Shown here: piece after piece, positions 38,509-45,926 of the stretch
Position numbering within the stretch: position 1 is the stretch's first letter
How the letters are laid out: every line of letters starts with the position of its first letter
Origin: Actinomycetes bacterium
GTDB lineage: Bacteria; Actinomycetota; Acidimicrobiia; Acidimicrobiales; Acidimicrobiaceae
DNA length: 57,372 nt
Assembly (NCBI GenBank): GCA_021850605.1
Contig: JAJZLQ010000135.1
Coordinates: forward strand, 1 to 57,372
Direction: 5' to 3'
Notes under the pieces: model-generated
Told to the model about the DNA's origin: nothing
The model's database searches: none
What the model saw: the letters and a program-made list of their open reading frames with translations, nothing else
Program-made: the position numbers and the translations under genes

Positions 38509-39708
38509 ATGGCAAAGGGGACTATCAAGGAAACTCAGCCCGGCGTCTGGCGGGTGCGCGTCGATGCGGGCGCAGATCCGGTGACCGGCAAGCGCATCCA
38601 GCTCTCGAGAGTCGTGCGCGGTGGGGTGCGAGCTGCGGAGGATGCTCTGAGGAGGCTTCACAAGGAGGCTGCCGAGGGCAAGAAGGGACGGCAGTCCGCC
38701 TCCGTCGGTGAGCTGCTCGATCAGTGGCTTGCCAACTCCAGATCGACGCTATCTCCCAAGTCGATTCAGAACTACTCGATGCGTATTGAGAAGCAGCTCA
38801 GACCGGCGATCGGCCACATTCCAGTCGAGAAGTTGACCGCCCGGCATCTCGACCAGCTCTACCGAGGCCTGGCTGATAAGGGTGCCAGCGTCTATGTGAT
38901 CCGCCAAGCGCACGCCACAATTAGGGCGGCCCTTAGCCAGGCTCTCCGCTGGGGGGAAGTGGACAGAAACGTCGCGATGCTCGCCAAGGTCCCGACCATC
39001 CAAGCCAAGCCGGCGACAGCGCCCTCGCCCTCTGACGTGTCACAAATCGTGTCACATGCGGAGAAGAGATTCGGCAGGCAGATGGCCGCTTTCTTCGCGC
39101 TCGCGGCGGTGACCGGTGCGCGCCGGGGAGAGATCCTTGGCCTAAGGCGCAGCGACGCCGATCTCAAAGCGAGCTTGCTGACCATCCGCCGGAGCATCAC
39201 CTCCACAACCGCCGACGGCGTGATCGTCAAGGGCACCAAGACCGGCAAGGTCCGGCGGGTCGCCCTCGACGACCTAGGGGTACAAGTGATAGAGGCGCAA
39301 TTAGCCGAGCTGCAGGCAAATGTCGAGGCGGGTTTCGATCTCATCGAGGACCCCTACCTTTTCGCGGGCGAGCCCTCGGGGGCTTCCACCTGGTTCCCGG
39401 ATTGGCCTACCCAGGCCTTCCGCAAAGTATGTGACGATCTAGGGATGAGCTGGCATCTCCACCAGCTGCGACATTTCACCGCCACGCAGTTGATAGCCGC
39501 CGGCGTCGATGTTCGCACCGTCAGCGGCCGCCTCGGCCATGCCGATCCATCGATCACCCTTCGCGTCTACAGCCACGTGATCGAGGCCAAGGACCGTGAG
39601 GCCGCCCACATCATGGGAGGCTTGTTGAAACCTGCTACCAACGCTCCAGCCCTTGAACAAGAGAAGGTCCGATCCAAGCGCCTCCTGCCTGGCGGGCCAG
39701 GCAAGTGA
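38509..39708 (+). CDS. Tyrosine recombinase (phage/ICE-type integrase)
   Basis: Site-specific recombinase of 399 residues. It has an N-terminal arm-binding region (KGTIKETQPGVWRVRVDAG), a SAM-like core-binding domain (about 60-145), and a catalytic domain with the first Arg in GARRGEILGLRRSD near residue 205, HxxR in HLHQLRHFTATQL near 317, and the His/Tyr pair in LGHADPSITLRVYSHV near 350. All catalytic residues are present. ATG 38509 gives the usual MAKGTI-type start. Its position just after a tRNA gene marks the left end of an integrated element. A hairpin array spans its 3' end. Confidence 0.94.
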   Translation: MAKGTIKETQPGVWRVRVDAGADPVTGKRIQLSRVVRGGVRAAEDALRRLHKEAAEGKKGRQSASVGELLDQWLANSRSTLSPKSIQNYSMRIEKQLRPAIGHIPVEKLTARHLDQLYRGLADKGASVYVIRQAHATIRAALSQALRWGEVDRNVAMLAKVPTIQAKPATAPSPSDVSQIVSHAEKRFGRQMAAFFALAAVTGARRGEILGLRRSDADLKASLLTIRRSITSTTADGVIVKGTKTGKVRRVALDDLGVQVIEAQLAELQANVEAGFDLIEDPYLFAGEPSGASTWFPDWPTQAFRKVCDDLGMSWHLHQLRHFTATQLIAAGVDVRTVSGRLGHADPSITLRVYSHVIEAKDREAAHIMGGLLKPATNAPALEQEKVRSKRLLPGGPGK

Positions 39709-39722
39709 CATTGGATCGGACC
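39666..39722. repeat. Nested inverted repeats over the integrase stop codon
   Basis: Perfect 12-bp arms (39666-39677 and 39711-39722) enclose a second perfect stem of 7 bp (39687-39693 with 39696-39702, 2-nt loop). The outer left arm lies within the last integrase codons. It may be the int terminator or a recombinase-related site. Confidence 0.6.
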
Positions 39723-39831
39723 AGATCGGTCTCGGCGAATACGTACCTAGGGACAATGGGCTGATCGGATGAGCGGCGATAGTTCCCGGAGGTCCCGCGG
39801 TGGCAGAGTGAGCCGACACCTCGATCCCCGC

Positions 39832-40041
39832 TCAGATCCGCACGCCGAACTCATCATCACCTCCCTCGGCCCCTTCGCCAAGCATGAATTCCTCCAGAGC
39901 CCGCTCTGAGATGAGCACGCGTCCGCCGTATCTTCCAGTGCGCACGCACTTGATGCGACCTCGGCTGATGAGCCGCCGGACGGTGTCGCGTGAGACTTTC
40001 AGGATAACGCGGGCCTCATCGATTGTGTAAACCTGCATCAT
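39832..40041 (-). CDS. Excisionase-family helix-turn-helix protein
   Basis: A 69-residue MerR-like winged-helix protein of the excisionase (Xis) type: YTIDEARVILKVSRDTVRRL (residues 5-24), then ISRGRIKCVRTGRYGGRVLI. Such small DNA-binding proteins usually steer the integrase toward excision. The gene faces the integrase gene. It overlaps the small upstream gene by 4 nt, so the two are probably co-translated. Confidence 0.82.
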   Translation of the reverse strand: MMQVYTIDEARVILKVSRDTVRRLISRGRIKCVRTGRYGGRVLISERALEEFMLGEGAEGGDDEFGVRI

Positions 40042-40304
40042 GACTCTCCACCTCCTCCGCCATAGCCGATCGACTTGGCCAAGACTCCGGGTGCGGTGCC
40101 CATCGCAAGGTCAACGGCGAACGCGGACGCGTGCCGCCTCAGCGTCAACCTCAATCCGGGTATCGCGCCGGTGCCAGCGACCATATGGCCAAGCAGGGAG
40201 CCTCCTGTGCGGCCCGGTCGGACCTTGGCTGTCCCCGCGACCTGGTTTGCCGCCGCCAATCCGCCCGTGCCCACCAGCACCTTGTGCAGTTCCGTCTTTG
40301 TCAT
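40038..40304 (-). CDS. Hypothetical protein upstream of the excisionase gene
   Basis: An 88-residue Gly-rich basic protein that I do not recognise. It begins MTKTELHKVLVGTGG, has KVRPGRTGGSLLGHMVAGTG near residue 27, and ends in a Gly-Gly-Gly-Gly-Glu-Ser tail. I chose ATG 40304 because AAAGGA lies about 9 nt upstream; a longer frame to 40373 has no better start. The 4-nt overlap with the excisionase gene supports it being expressed. A role in element control or transfer is only guessed from position. Confidence 0.5.
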   Translation of the reverse strand: MTKTELHKVLVGTGGLAAANQVAGTAKVRPGRTGGSLLGHMVAGTGAIPGLRLTLRRHASAFAVDLAMGTAPGVLAKSIGYGGGGGES

Positions 40305-40820
40305 GGTGATGCATCCTTTCTGATGCTCGTGCGGGGTTACGCCCGCGTCCAGGTGCTGCAGCACGAACGACACACTACGAATGGCGCCCTTGCTCGCTGA
40401 AGGGCCACTCTGAAAAAAGTTGAGAAATCTTCCACTTCGCTCCCCATGGCTTCGGGATACGCCAAAACGCAGAAAAGACTCTCCAAAGGGTGCGCACCGG
40501 GCGGTCGGTCCGTGGATCCGTATTCCACGCCAGACACGTCGTGCCGGAGTCTGCCCCCTAGTCGGCGGGCCTTTTCATCCGGTTGTTTCTCCTACCAGCA
40601 CCGACTTCGAGGGCGTTAGGTTTGCAGTTAGGCGCACACCGCCAAATCCAGTAACCAATAGGCGGGCAGTTGGGCGCGCTCCGTGACCGGCATGCCCCCC
40701 ACGCCAAGCTTGTCGGCATCAGGACCCAGCCACAAGCTGGCCTGTTCGGGCCCTTCTTTGTTCGCGGTTAAGTAGGAGACCGCGTTGCGGCTTGCGCCAA
40801 TGACCTTCAGCATGGGGCGA

Positions 40821-40834
40821 CAATAGGTAACCTC
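40821..40834 (-). repeat. Inverted copy of the GAGGTTACCTATTG site
   Basis: The 14 bases are the reverse complement of the site at 40915-40928 in the first module. The two face each other over about 80 bp. Confidence 0.6.
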
Positions 40835-40891
40835 TGCGCGTTCGCTGAAGGGCTACTCCGAAAAACTCCGGCGGCTGGGCTGGATTCACGG

Positions 40892-41001
40892 CCCGAAACC
40901 ACCTACCGCCCGGGGAGGTTACCTATTGGGACTGCCTAACTCCTCGGTCCGGCGGGCCCCGTTTTTTCGGGGACCGAAAAGGAGGTTACCCATAGTCCTC
41001 T
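40892..41001 (+). repeat. Structured ~110-bp module, copy A
   Basis: Nearly identical to copy B at 41136-41246 (three differences by eye). It holds two direct GGAGGTTACC sites about 66 bp apart. Between them lies a long imperfect hairpin: CTAACTCCT pairs with AGGAGGTTA, and CGGTCC with GGACCG, around a T-rich loop. GGGACT and AGTCC further out can extend the stem. Confidence 0.85.
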
Positions 41002-41135
41002 GGCGGCTTTGGGGATGGTACTTTTGGAGCGGTTTCGGGGGCTTTTCCGGGGGGAGTGGGGAGGAGGCTCCGGGCACGGATCCGGGGGAGTTAGGCACTC
41101 ATTCGTCCTAAACGTCCCGCGCCGTGCGGCTCATC

Positions 41136-41246
41136 CCCGAAACCACCTACCGCCCGGGGAGGTTACCTATTGGGACTGCCTAACTCCTCGGTCCGGCGGG
41201 CCCCGTTTTTTTCGGGGTCCGAAAAGGAGGTTACCTATAGTCCTCT
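41136..41246 (+). repeat. Structured ~110-bp module, copy B
   Basis: Second copy, starting 244 bp after copy A, with one extra T in the loop, GGGGTCC for GGGGACC, and TTACCTAT for TTACCCAT. The sequences between and beside the copies are not similar, so the modules were duplicated or inserted as units. Confidence 0.85.
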
Positions 41247-41264
41247 CCCCATTTTCTGAGACCT

Positions 41265-41373
41265 CATTTCCGCCCCTCTTCCTCCTCTCTCCGATCCTTC
41301 TGATTTCTCTCCCTCCCGCCCCCTCTTCTCCCTAACTCCTTCCCCATTTCCGCCCCTCTTCCTCCTCTCTCCG
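41265..41373 (+). repeat. Pyrimidine-rich 29-bp direct repeat
   Basis: Identical 29-mers at 41265-41293 and 41345-41373 (starting CATTTCCGCCCCTC) lie 80 bp apart in a stretch of about 110 bases that is almost all C and T on the plus strand. It ends about 130 bp before the first cargo gene. Confidence 0.8.
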
Positions 41374-41504
41374 GCCCGGTGTATTCGGTCTCTGGCCGTC
41401 GGCGCGTTTCGTCCGTACGCCCCGCTTTGCGGCCGGAGCGCTCGCGCCGATAATGACCATGCACGATCAAGCGGTTAACCCCAGCCGATCGAGAGGAGAC
41501 GGCG

Positions 41505-41978
41505 ATGCTCGAACATCAAGATCCGGAGCTTTGGGCGGCGGTCTATCGCAAGGCGATCCCGGCCGGCAAACTCGACGCCTTCGTCGGCTCGTCCAGCGCT
41601 GAGGAGCGCGCTGCTCTCGAGGCGGCCTTGGAGGAGATGCCCGAGGCCGGCTATGGGAGTCCGCTGACCGAACTGGAAGACCGCCTGCGTGAATTCCGCG
41701 CCAGGCCGGGGCAGGCGAGCGGCTACCTGTTTGAGTCTCGCAATCACCTCTTGCAAGCCGGGCTGCGCTCGGGCTGGTGGACCGAAGCCGACATCGATGT
41801 CACCGTCGCCGAAGGCATCACGTTCCACTACATCACGAGCCGCCTCTATCGCGTGACGGGCAACGCGCTCGATGTGGTCCTGCTGCGCGACGTGATCTCG
41901 GCCGAGGAGTTCGACCTCCTTATCGAGCCGATCCGCTCGGTCTTTGGCCCGGTCTGGGAGCGCCCGCTACGCCTCTAA
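41505..41978 (+). CDS. Hypothetical protein, first cargo gene
   Basis: A 157-residue acidic soluble protein with no match I recognise. The middle is helical and charged (SSSAEERAALEAALEEMPEA near residue 27). The second half has YLFESRNHLLQAGLRSGWWT and LDVVLLRDVISAEEFDLLIE. GAGGAG lies 8-13 nt before the ATG, a strong binding site. It stands alone between the repeat tract and the Fic unit. Confidence 0.65.
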   Translation: MLEHQDPELWAAVYRKAIPAGKLDAFVGSSSAEERAALEAALEEMPEAGYGSPLTELEDRLREFRARPGQASGYLFESRNHLLQAGLRSGWWTEADIDVTVAEGITFHYITSRLYRVTGNALDVVLLRDVISAEEFDLLIEPIRSVFGPVWERPLRL

Positions 41979-42243
41979 CAGGCCGCTAGCTGTCACATCC
42001 TCGCCTCCGGCTGGCTGGAGTCCGACTGCGGCCATACGCCCATCTGCGGACCAAGGGCTCATTCCACGCCGCCCTTGCGTGACCGCTACGTGCAACTTGG
42101 CGGGGCCGGGGGACGGGGTCGAAAAATAATCCGAAGTGGCCCTTCACCGAACACCCAATTCTGGGCCATGATCGAAGCGTTCCTGCTCGGGAGGCCCACC
42201 GAGCAGGCAAACAGTGACACCAATAGCGGATCCAGGAGTGCAG

Positions 42244-42645
42244 ATGTCCACAGCGGCGACCCAACAGCTCAGCCAGCCCCAAGCGCGGCCCACCTACGCG
42301 ATAGGCCAGCGGGTCAGTGCCCAGACACTCAGCCGCGGCAATTCCTTTGACCGCATCAACGGACGCGACTATCCGCGCGTGACTTCCATCAAGGCGCTTC
42401 GCGCCACCCCTGCCTCGGGCCGTTTGTTCGACTGCGAGGCTCCGCCTTACCCTGCTGGAGCTGGCGGGCTCGCTCGCCACGGCCCCGAAGAACGGCTAAA
42501 CACCGCATGCCCTAGGGAGCCAACGGGCGTGCCGGGCTCTCGAATTCACGAGCGGTCGGCCAATGACTTGCGGTCACAAGGTCTGCGGGTATGGGAAGTA
42601 TCGTTAGCGTCAGTGCGGTTCTCACAAGAGACGCGGTGCGCATGA
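42244..42645 (+). CDS. Hypothetical protein coupled to fic
   Basis: A 133-residue frame that begins MSTAATQQLSQPQARPTYAI with AGGAG 5 nt upstream and ends in an ATGA overlap with the fic ATG at 42642. The first 55 residues (IGQRVSAQTLSRGNSFDRIN, then GRDYPRVTSIKAL) look like a folded protein; the second half is Arg/Pro-rich and less convincing. The binding site and the 4-nt overlap are the main support. A partner or antitoxin role for Fic is possible but unproven. Confidence 0.45.
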   Translation: MSTAATQQLSQPQARPTYAIGQRVSAQTLSRGNSFDRINGRDYPRVTSIKALRATPASGRLFDCEAPPYPAGAGGLARHGPEERLNTACPREPTGVPGSRIHERSANDLRSQGLRVWEVSLASVRFSQETRCA

Positions 42646-44138
42646 ACACGGATTTCCCTCCCCTCGCCTTTGCGCGCGACATGCCCCCGGCGGTCCTCAA
42701 TCGTCGCATCGGGACCGGAGAACTCATCCGAGCCGCTCGCGGAATCTACGTGCGGGCGGGCCAGGATCCCAAAAAGCTGGTCCGAGGGAACTGGAGCCGC
42801 GTGGCAGGATATCTCTTTCCAGGTGCCGTCATATCCGGGCGCTCCGCGCCCTCTGGCGCGCCCGTGGGCGACACTATCTTTTTGGCCAAAGGCACGCGGA
42901 TGCGGGAGAAGCGCATGGCCGGGCTCAACATCGTGGTGGCGGCCGGTGCCGGAGCGGTCGAAGGTGACGTTCCTATTCCCGGCGGCCTCTACCTCGCTTC
43001 CAAGCCCCGGGCGATTCTTGACAACCTCCGCTCCTCCCGCTCAACGAGATTGCATGCGCCTTGGAGCCTGCGGCCCGCCGAGCTCGAGGAATGGCTGGAC
43101 CGGCTCCGCTCAGTGCAGGGCGAAGCCGCCCTAAGGACATGGCTCGAAGAATTGCCGGCAATCGCCGCTATGCTTCACGTTCCCAAGGACGAGTTGGTCT
43201 CTGCCGAAGCCGCCATAAGTTCGGTTCTAGGAGACAAACAGGGAACCCCGCGCTCGCATGCCCTCAGGGCGCGCCGGGAAGGCCGTCCATTCGACCAGGA
43301 GCGCGTCCGGCGCTTCCGCTCGCTTATCTTGGCCCTCCAGCGCAGCGCCCCGCAGGCCAAGGGCGCCTCTAGGGCGGATCCGCGATGGTCTAACGCGCCC
43401 TTCTTCGAGGCATGTTTCTCCAACTACATCGAAGGCGTGAAGTTTCAGCTCGATCAGGCGATTGGCATCATCTTTAGGAATGAGACGGTTCCGCAGCGCG
43501 AGCCCGAGGTGCAGGACTTGGCCGGAACTTATGCCGTTGTCTCCGATGTCGCGCAGATGTCCACTGTCGCAACCTCCGGAGCCGAGTTCCTCGAAATCCT
43601 GAAGCACCGCCATCGCCAAGTGATGCGCGGACGCCCGGAATACGCACCTGGCTCGTTCAAGACCCGTCCCAATTCCGCCGGCCGCACCGTCTTCGTTCAA
43701 CCCGAGTTGGTCGAAGGCACATTGGTCGAGGGCTTTACAGGCCTGCTAGAACTCGATGGGGCCTTCCAGCGGGCGGTCTACACGATGTTCCTGGTCTCGG
43801 AGGTCCACCCTTTCATCGATGGCAACGGCCGGGTGGCAAGAATCGCGATGAACGCGGAGCTGGTAGCCAAAGACGAGGCCCGCATCATCATTCCACCCGT
43901 GTTCCAGGACGACTACCTCGGCGCCCTTCGTCGTCTGTCGCGCGGTGGCGATCCGCGCCCGGTCATCCAGGCTCTGCGCTTCGCTCAGGACGTGGTCGCC
44001 GCATGCGACTTCTCCACCTTGGCTAGCGCCCGCAGCGATCTTGAGACTGCACACGCGTTCCACGAGGGAGACGAAGGTTTCAGACTGAGGATCCCGGATC
44101 TCACCACGCGTGCAAGCGGAGACGCGACAACTGCCTGA
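42642..44138 (+). CDS. Fic family protein with N-terminal AbiEi-like domain
   Basis: A 498-residue fusion. Residues 1-150 resemble an AbiEi antitoxin: a winged-helix segment (LAFARDMPPAVLNRRIGTGE, then LIRAARGIYV), followed by the second AbiEi-type domain (YLFPGAVISGRSAPSGAP, and DNLRSSRS). Residues 245-440 are a Fic AMP-transferase domain: the active-site loop HPFIDGNGRVAR (His389) is intact, and an inhibitory-helix motif SNYIEG (Ser260, Glu264) makes it a self-inhibited class II Fic. ATG 42642 is chosen because it overlaps the upstream stop as ATGA; ATG 42591 is in frame. It probably modifies and restrains an unknown target. Confidence 0.85.
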   Translation: MNTDFPPLAFARDMPPAVLNRRIGTGELIRAARGIYVRAGQDPKKLVRGNWSRVAGYLFPGAVISGRSAPSGAPVGDTIFLAKGTRMREKRMAGLNIVVAAGAGAVEGDVPIPGGLYLASKPRAILDNLRSSRSTRLHAPWSLRPAELEEWLDRLRSVQGEAALRTWLEELPAIAAMLHVPKDELVSAEAAISSVLGDKQGTPRSHALRARREGRPFDQERVRRFRSLILALQRSAPQAKGASRADPRWSNAPFFEACFSNYIEGVKFQLDQAIGIIFRNETVPQREPEVQDLAGTYAVVSDVAQMSTVATSGAEFLEILKHRHRQVMRGRPEYAPGSFKTRPNSAGRTVFVQPELVEGTLVEGFTGLLELDGAFQRAVYTMFLVSEVHPFIDGNGRVARIAMNAELVAKDEARIIIPPVFQDDYLGALRRLSRGGDPRPVIQALRFAQDVVAACDFSTLASARSDLETAHAFHEGDEGFRLRIPDLTTRASGDATTA

Positions 44139-44394
44139 GTCCCAGGTAGAAGTACGACGCCGAGTCTGAGAAATCCAGCTAACGTCATTAGACCCTCGCG
44201 CCCTGGCCGACGTCGAGCAGGTTCCCGAAAGCGACACCGAAGGCGTGCCGGCCGTCATCTGCGCCGGCGTGGAGAAGGCGGATGTTCCCGCTTCCCGGGC
44301 CAACACTCCGCTGATCACGTCGGACACGAAGGCCTTGGTCTCGCCTTCGGTGTCTGGGTTGGTCGGACCTGGGCGGTAACGGTGCAGGGCGACT
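44139..44394. other. Gap after fic without a supported gene
   Basis: Both strands have partly open frames here, but none has a start with a binding site or a recognisable protein. No terminator is obvious. I see nothing else definite. Confidence 0.4.
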
Positions 44395-44460
44395 TCAGCC
44401 GACGTATTCACCCCGGGCCTTGGCCGCGTGGTACCCCTTGGCCCATGCGGCGGGCTTTTC
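44395..44460 (-). pseudogene. Fragment related to the 64-residue protein at 45668
   Basis: The minus strand encodes EKPAAWAKGYHAAKARGEYV-G and a stop, matching the C-terminal end of the small protein at 45668-45862 (EKLAEWAKGYRAALNEARA, then RGEYVG). Upstream the frame does not continue with homology, although the ATG-started frame MLAEIEKIENPR lies one base out of phase, which suggests a frameshifted copy. DNA identity extends about 25 bp past the stop region in both copies. Confidence 0.5.
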
Positions 44461-44518
44461 GCATGTACGGAGCCGGGACGGCCTCTGGCCGAGGGTTTTC
44501 GATTTTTTCGATTTCTGC

Positions 44519-44524
44519 TAGCAT
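44519..44524 (+). promoter_or_regulatory. Predicted -10 box of the HTH-PIN pair
   Basis: TAGCAT stands exactly 6 nt before ATG 44531 with no ribosome-binding site between, as expected for a leaderless mRNA. A T-rich direct repeat (TTTTCGAT twice, near 44496-44512) lies just upstream and may bind a regulator. Confidence 0.45.
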
Positions 44525-44530
44525 GGTCGT

Positions 44531-45058
44531 ATGGCCCGCACGCTCCCCGCCTCCGACATCGCCAACGACGAAGTGTTCCTTCCTGCCGCCGATGTGGAGC
44601 AGTTGCGCGTGCTGGCACGTTTTGTCGAGGCGCACGCAATACCGGGCTTCCTGTTGGGACCGGACGGCGACCGGGTTCCCATACCCGCAGAGGTGTATCA
44701 GGTGTTGCGCCAGGTAGTCGAGTTCATGCGCCAGGGGAAGGCCACCTTGGTTGCGCCACAGGGCCTTCTTCTCACCACTCAGGAGGCGGCGGATTTCCTT
44801 GGTGTAAGCAGGACCACCCTGGTCAAGCTGCTTGAAGACGGATCCATACCATTCGACCGGCCCAACCGCCATCGCCGGGTCCGCCTCGAAGATGTGGCCG
44901 ACTTCCAGCGCCGGCATAGAGCTGGACGCCGGGTAGCCCTGAATCGCCTAAGTGAAGGGGCCGAGGAACTCGGACTGGGCCAAGAGGCGGCGGCTGACTA
45001 TGCGGCCGCTCTGCGTTCCGCGCGCAAGCACCTGGCGCACCCCCTCGCCGGGAAATAA
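44531..45058 (+). CDS. Excisionase-type HTH protein, probable antitoxin of a PIN toxin
   Basis: A 175-residue DNA-binding protein. The MerR/excisionase-type winged helix is near residues 78-125 (LLLTTQEAADFLGVSRTTLV, then KLLEDGSIPFDRPNRHRRVR). It is preceded by a helical N-terminal region (DVEQLRVLARFVEAHAIPGF), and followed by a helical tail that would bind the partner. The next gene, 6 nt on, encodes a PIN domain. HTH-plus-PIN pairs of this type are known toxin-antitoxin modules. The antitoxin probably represses its own operon. Confidence 0.8.
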   Translation: MARTLPASDIANDEVFLPAADVEQLRVLARFVEAHAIPGFLLGPDGDRVPIPAEVYQVLRQVVEFMRQGKATLVAPQGLLLTTQEAADFLGVSRTTLVKLLEDGSIPFDRPNRHRRVRLEDVADFQRRHRAGRRVALNRLSEGAEELGLGQEAAADYAAALRSARKHLAHPLAGK

Positions 45059-45064
45059 AGAGGG

Positions 45065-45625
45065 GTGTCGCGATACGCAGCTTTGCTGGACGCATGCGTC
45101 CTTGTTCCCGTGACGCTGGCAGACAGCCTGCTGCGCGTCGCCGATCAGGGACTGTACCGGCCGCTCTGGTCGTCTCGAATCCTGGAAGAGGTTGTAGCGG
45201 CGATCTGTGAGGTGCATCCTGAGATCCCGGAGGACCGGATCCGTAGGCGCGTAGCCGACATGGGGAGATACTTTCCCGAGGCCCAGGTCCAGGGATGGGG
45301 ACAGCTCCTGGACTGGTTGCACTTGCCCGATCCTGACGACCGTCATGTATTAGCCGCGGCCATACGGGGCCGCGCCGACGCGATTGTGACCGCCAATATC
45401 AAGGACTTCCCGGCCGATGTGGTCGGATCATTCGATATCGAGGTGGTCCACCCCGACGCCTTCCTGCTTGATCAGCTGGACCTCGACCGGAATGCCGTGC
45501 TGGAGGCGCTGCGCGACCAGGCACGTCACGCCCGTCATCCAGCTCTGAGCGCGCGAGACCTGGCGAGGCGCCTCACACGCGCGGGGGTGCCGGAGTTTGC
45601 CGAGGAGATCAAGCACCTCTTGTGA
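45065..45625 (+). CDS. PIN-domain protein, probable toxin
   Basis: A 186-residue PIN-fold ribonuclease candidate. The acidic metal-binding residues are in place: Asp in AALLDACVLVP near residue 9, Glu in RILEEVVAAI near 39, Asp in DPDDRHVLAAAI near 90, and Asn-Asp in VTANIKDFP near 110. It is longer than common VapC toxins because of a C-terminal extension (about 140-186). GTG start 45065 is 6 nt after the antitoxin stop, with GAGGGG upstream. RNA cleavage is the expected toxic activity. Confidence 0.82.
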   Translation: MSRYAALLDACVLVPVTLADSLLRVADQGLYRPLWSSRILEEVVAAICEVHPEIPEDRIRRRVADMGRYFPEAQVQGWGQLLDWLHLPDPDDRHVLAAAIRGRADAIVTANIKDFPADVVGSFDIEVVHPDAFLLDQLDLDRNAVLEALRDQARHARHPALSARDLARRLTRAGVPEFAEEIKHLL

Positions 45626-45667
45626 GAGTTGCTCCCCGATAGGATCCAGCGGCAGCAAGCAATAATC

Positions 45668-45862
45668 TCAGCCGACGTATTCACCCCGGGCCCTGGCCTC
45701 GTTTAGCGCCGCGCGGTAACCCTTGGCCCACTCGGCCAGCTTCTCGTAGGTATCGAGCCGCGTGCCGTCGAGCGCTATGGGAACCTCATCCGATGTTGAA
45801 GGAGGCGCGTTTCTCAGCGAAGCCTGGATCTCTTCGATGGATCTCGTTACTCGTGCGGCCAC
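45668..45862 (-). CDS. Small hypothetical protein
   Basis: A 64-residue acidic protein, MAARVTRSIEEIQASLRN at the start and AKGYRAALNEARARGEYVG at the end, that I do not recognise. The end is duplicated in the fragment at 44395-44460, which argues that this reading frame is or was a real gene. It follows the XRE gene by 64 bp on the same strand and may be in one transcript with it. Confidence 0.5.
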   Translation of the reverse strand: MAARVTRSIEEIQASLRNAPPSTSDEVPIALDGTRLDTYEKLAEWAKGYRAALNEARARGEYVG

Positions 45863-45926
45863 ATCTTCATTCTAATTGCCGCCTGTCGATCGTGCCAGGG
45901 TCGCCCGAGAAGCCGCCCGCCGCTAC

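Larger units (their letters stand above)
40305..41504. other. 1.2-kb tract without a convincing gene, rich in repeats
   Basis: No long ORF with a binding site is seen. A 61-codon minus-strand frame (40628-40813) exists, but its support is weak. The tract holds a pair of related 23-bp segments (CGCTGAAGGG...GAAAAA near 40396 and 40843), an inverted GAGGTTACC site, two copies of a ~110-bp structured module, and a pyrimidine-rich stretch with a 29-bp direct repeat. It lies between the excisionase region and the first cargo gene, where regulatory, origin or transfer sites of an element would be expected. Confidence 0.6.

Noticed and set aside
40628-40813. 61-codon minus-strand ORF in the repeat tract
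   Set aside because: The peptide looks protein-like, but no Shine-Dalgarno sequence or -10 box fits its start and part of its upstream region is the inverted iteron site. Left uncalled.
40420-41500. Possible CRISPR array in the repeat tract
   Set aside because: The repeats are few, long, unequally spaced and structured, with no regular spacers and no cas genes.
44202-44380. Possible antitoxin fragment between fic and the HTH-PIN pair
   Set aside because: Both strands have open stretches but neither has a start, a binding site or a recognisable motif.
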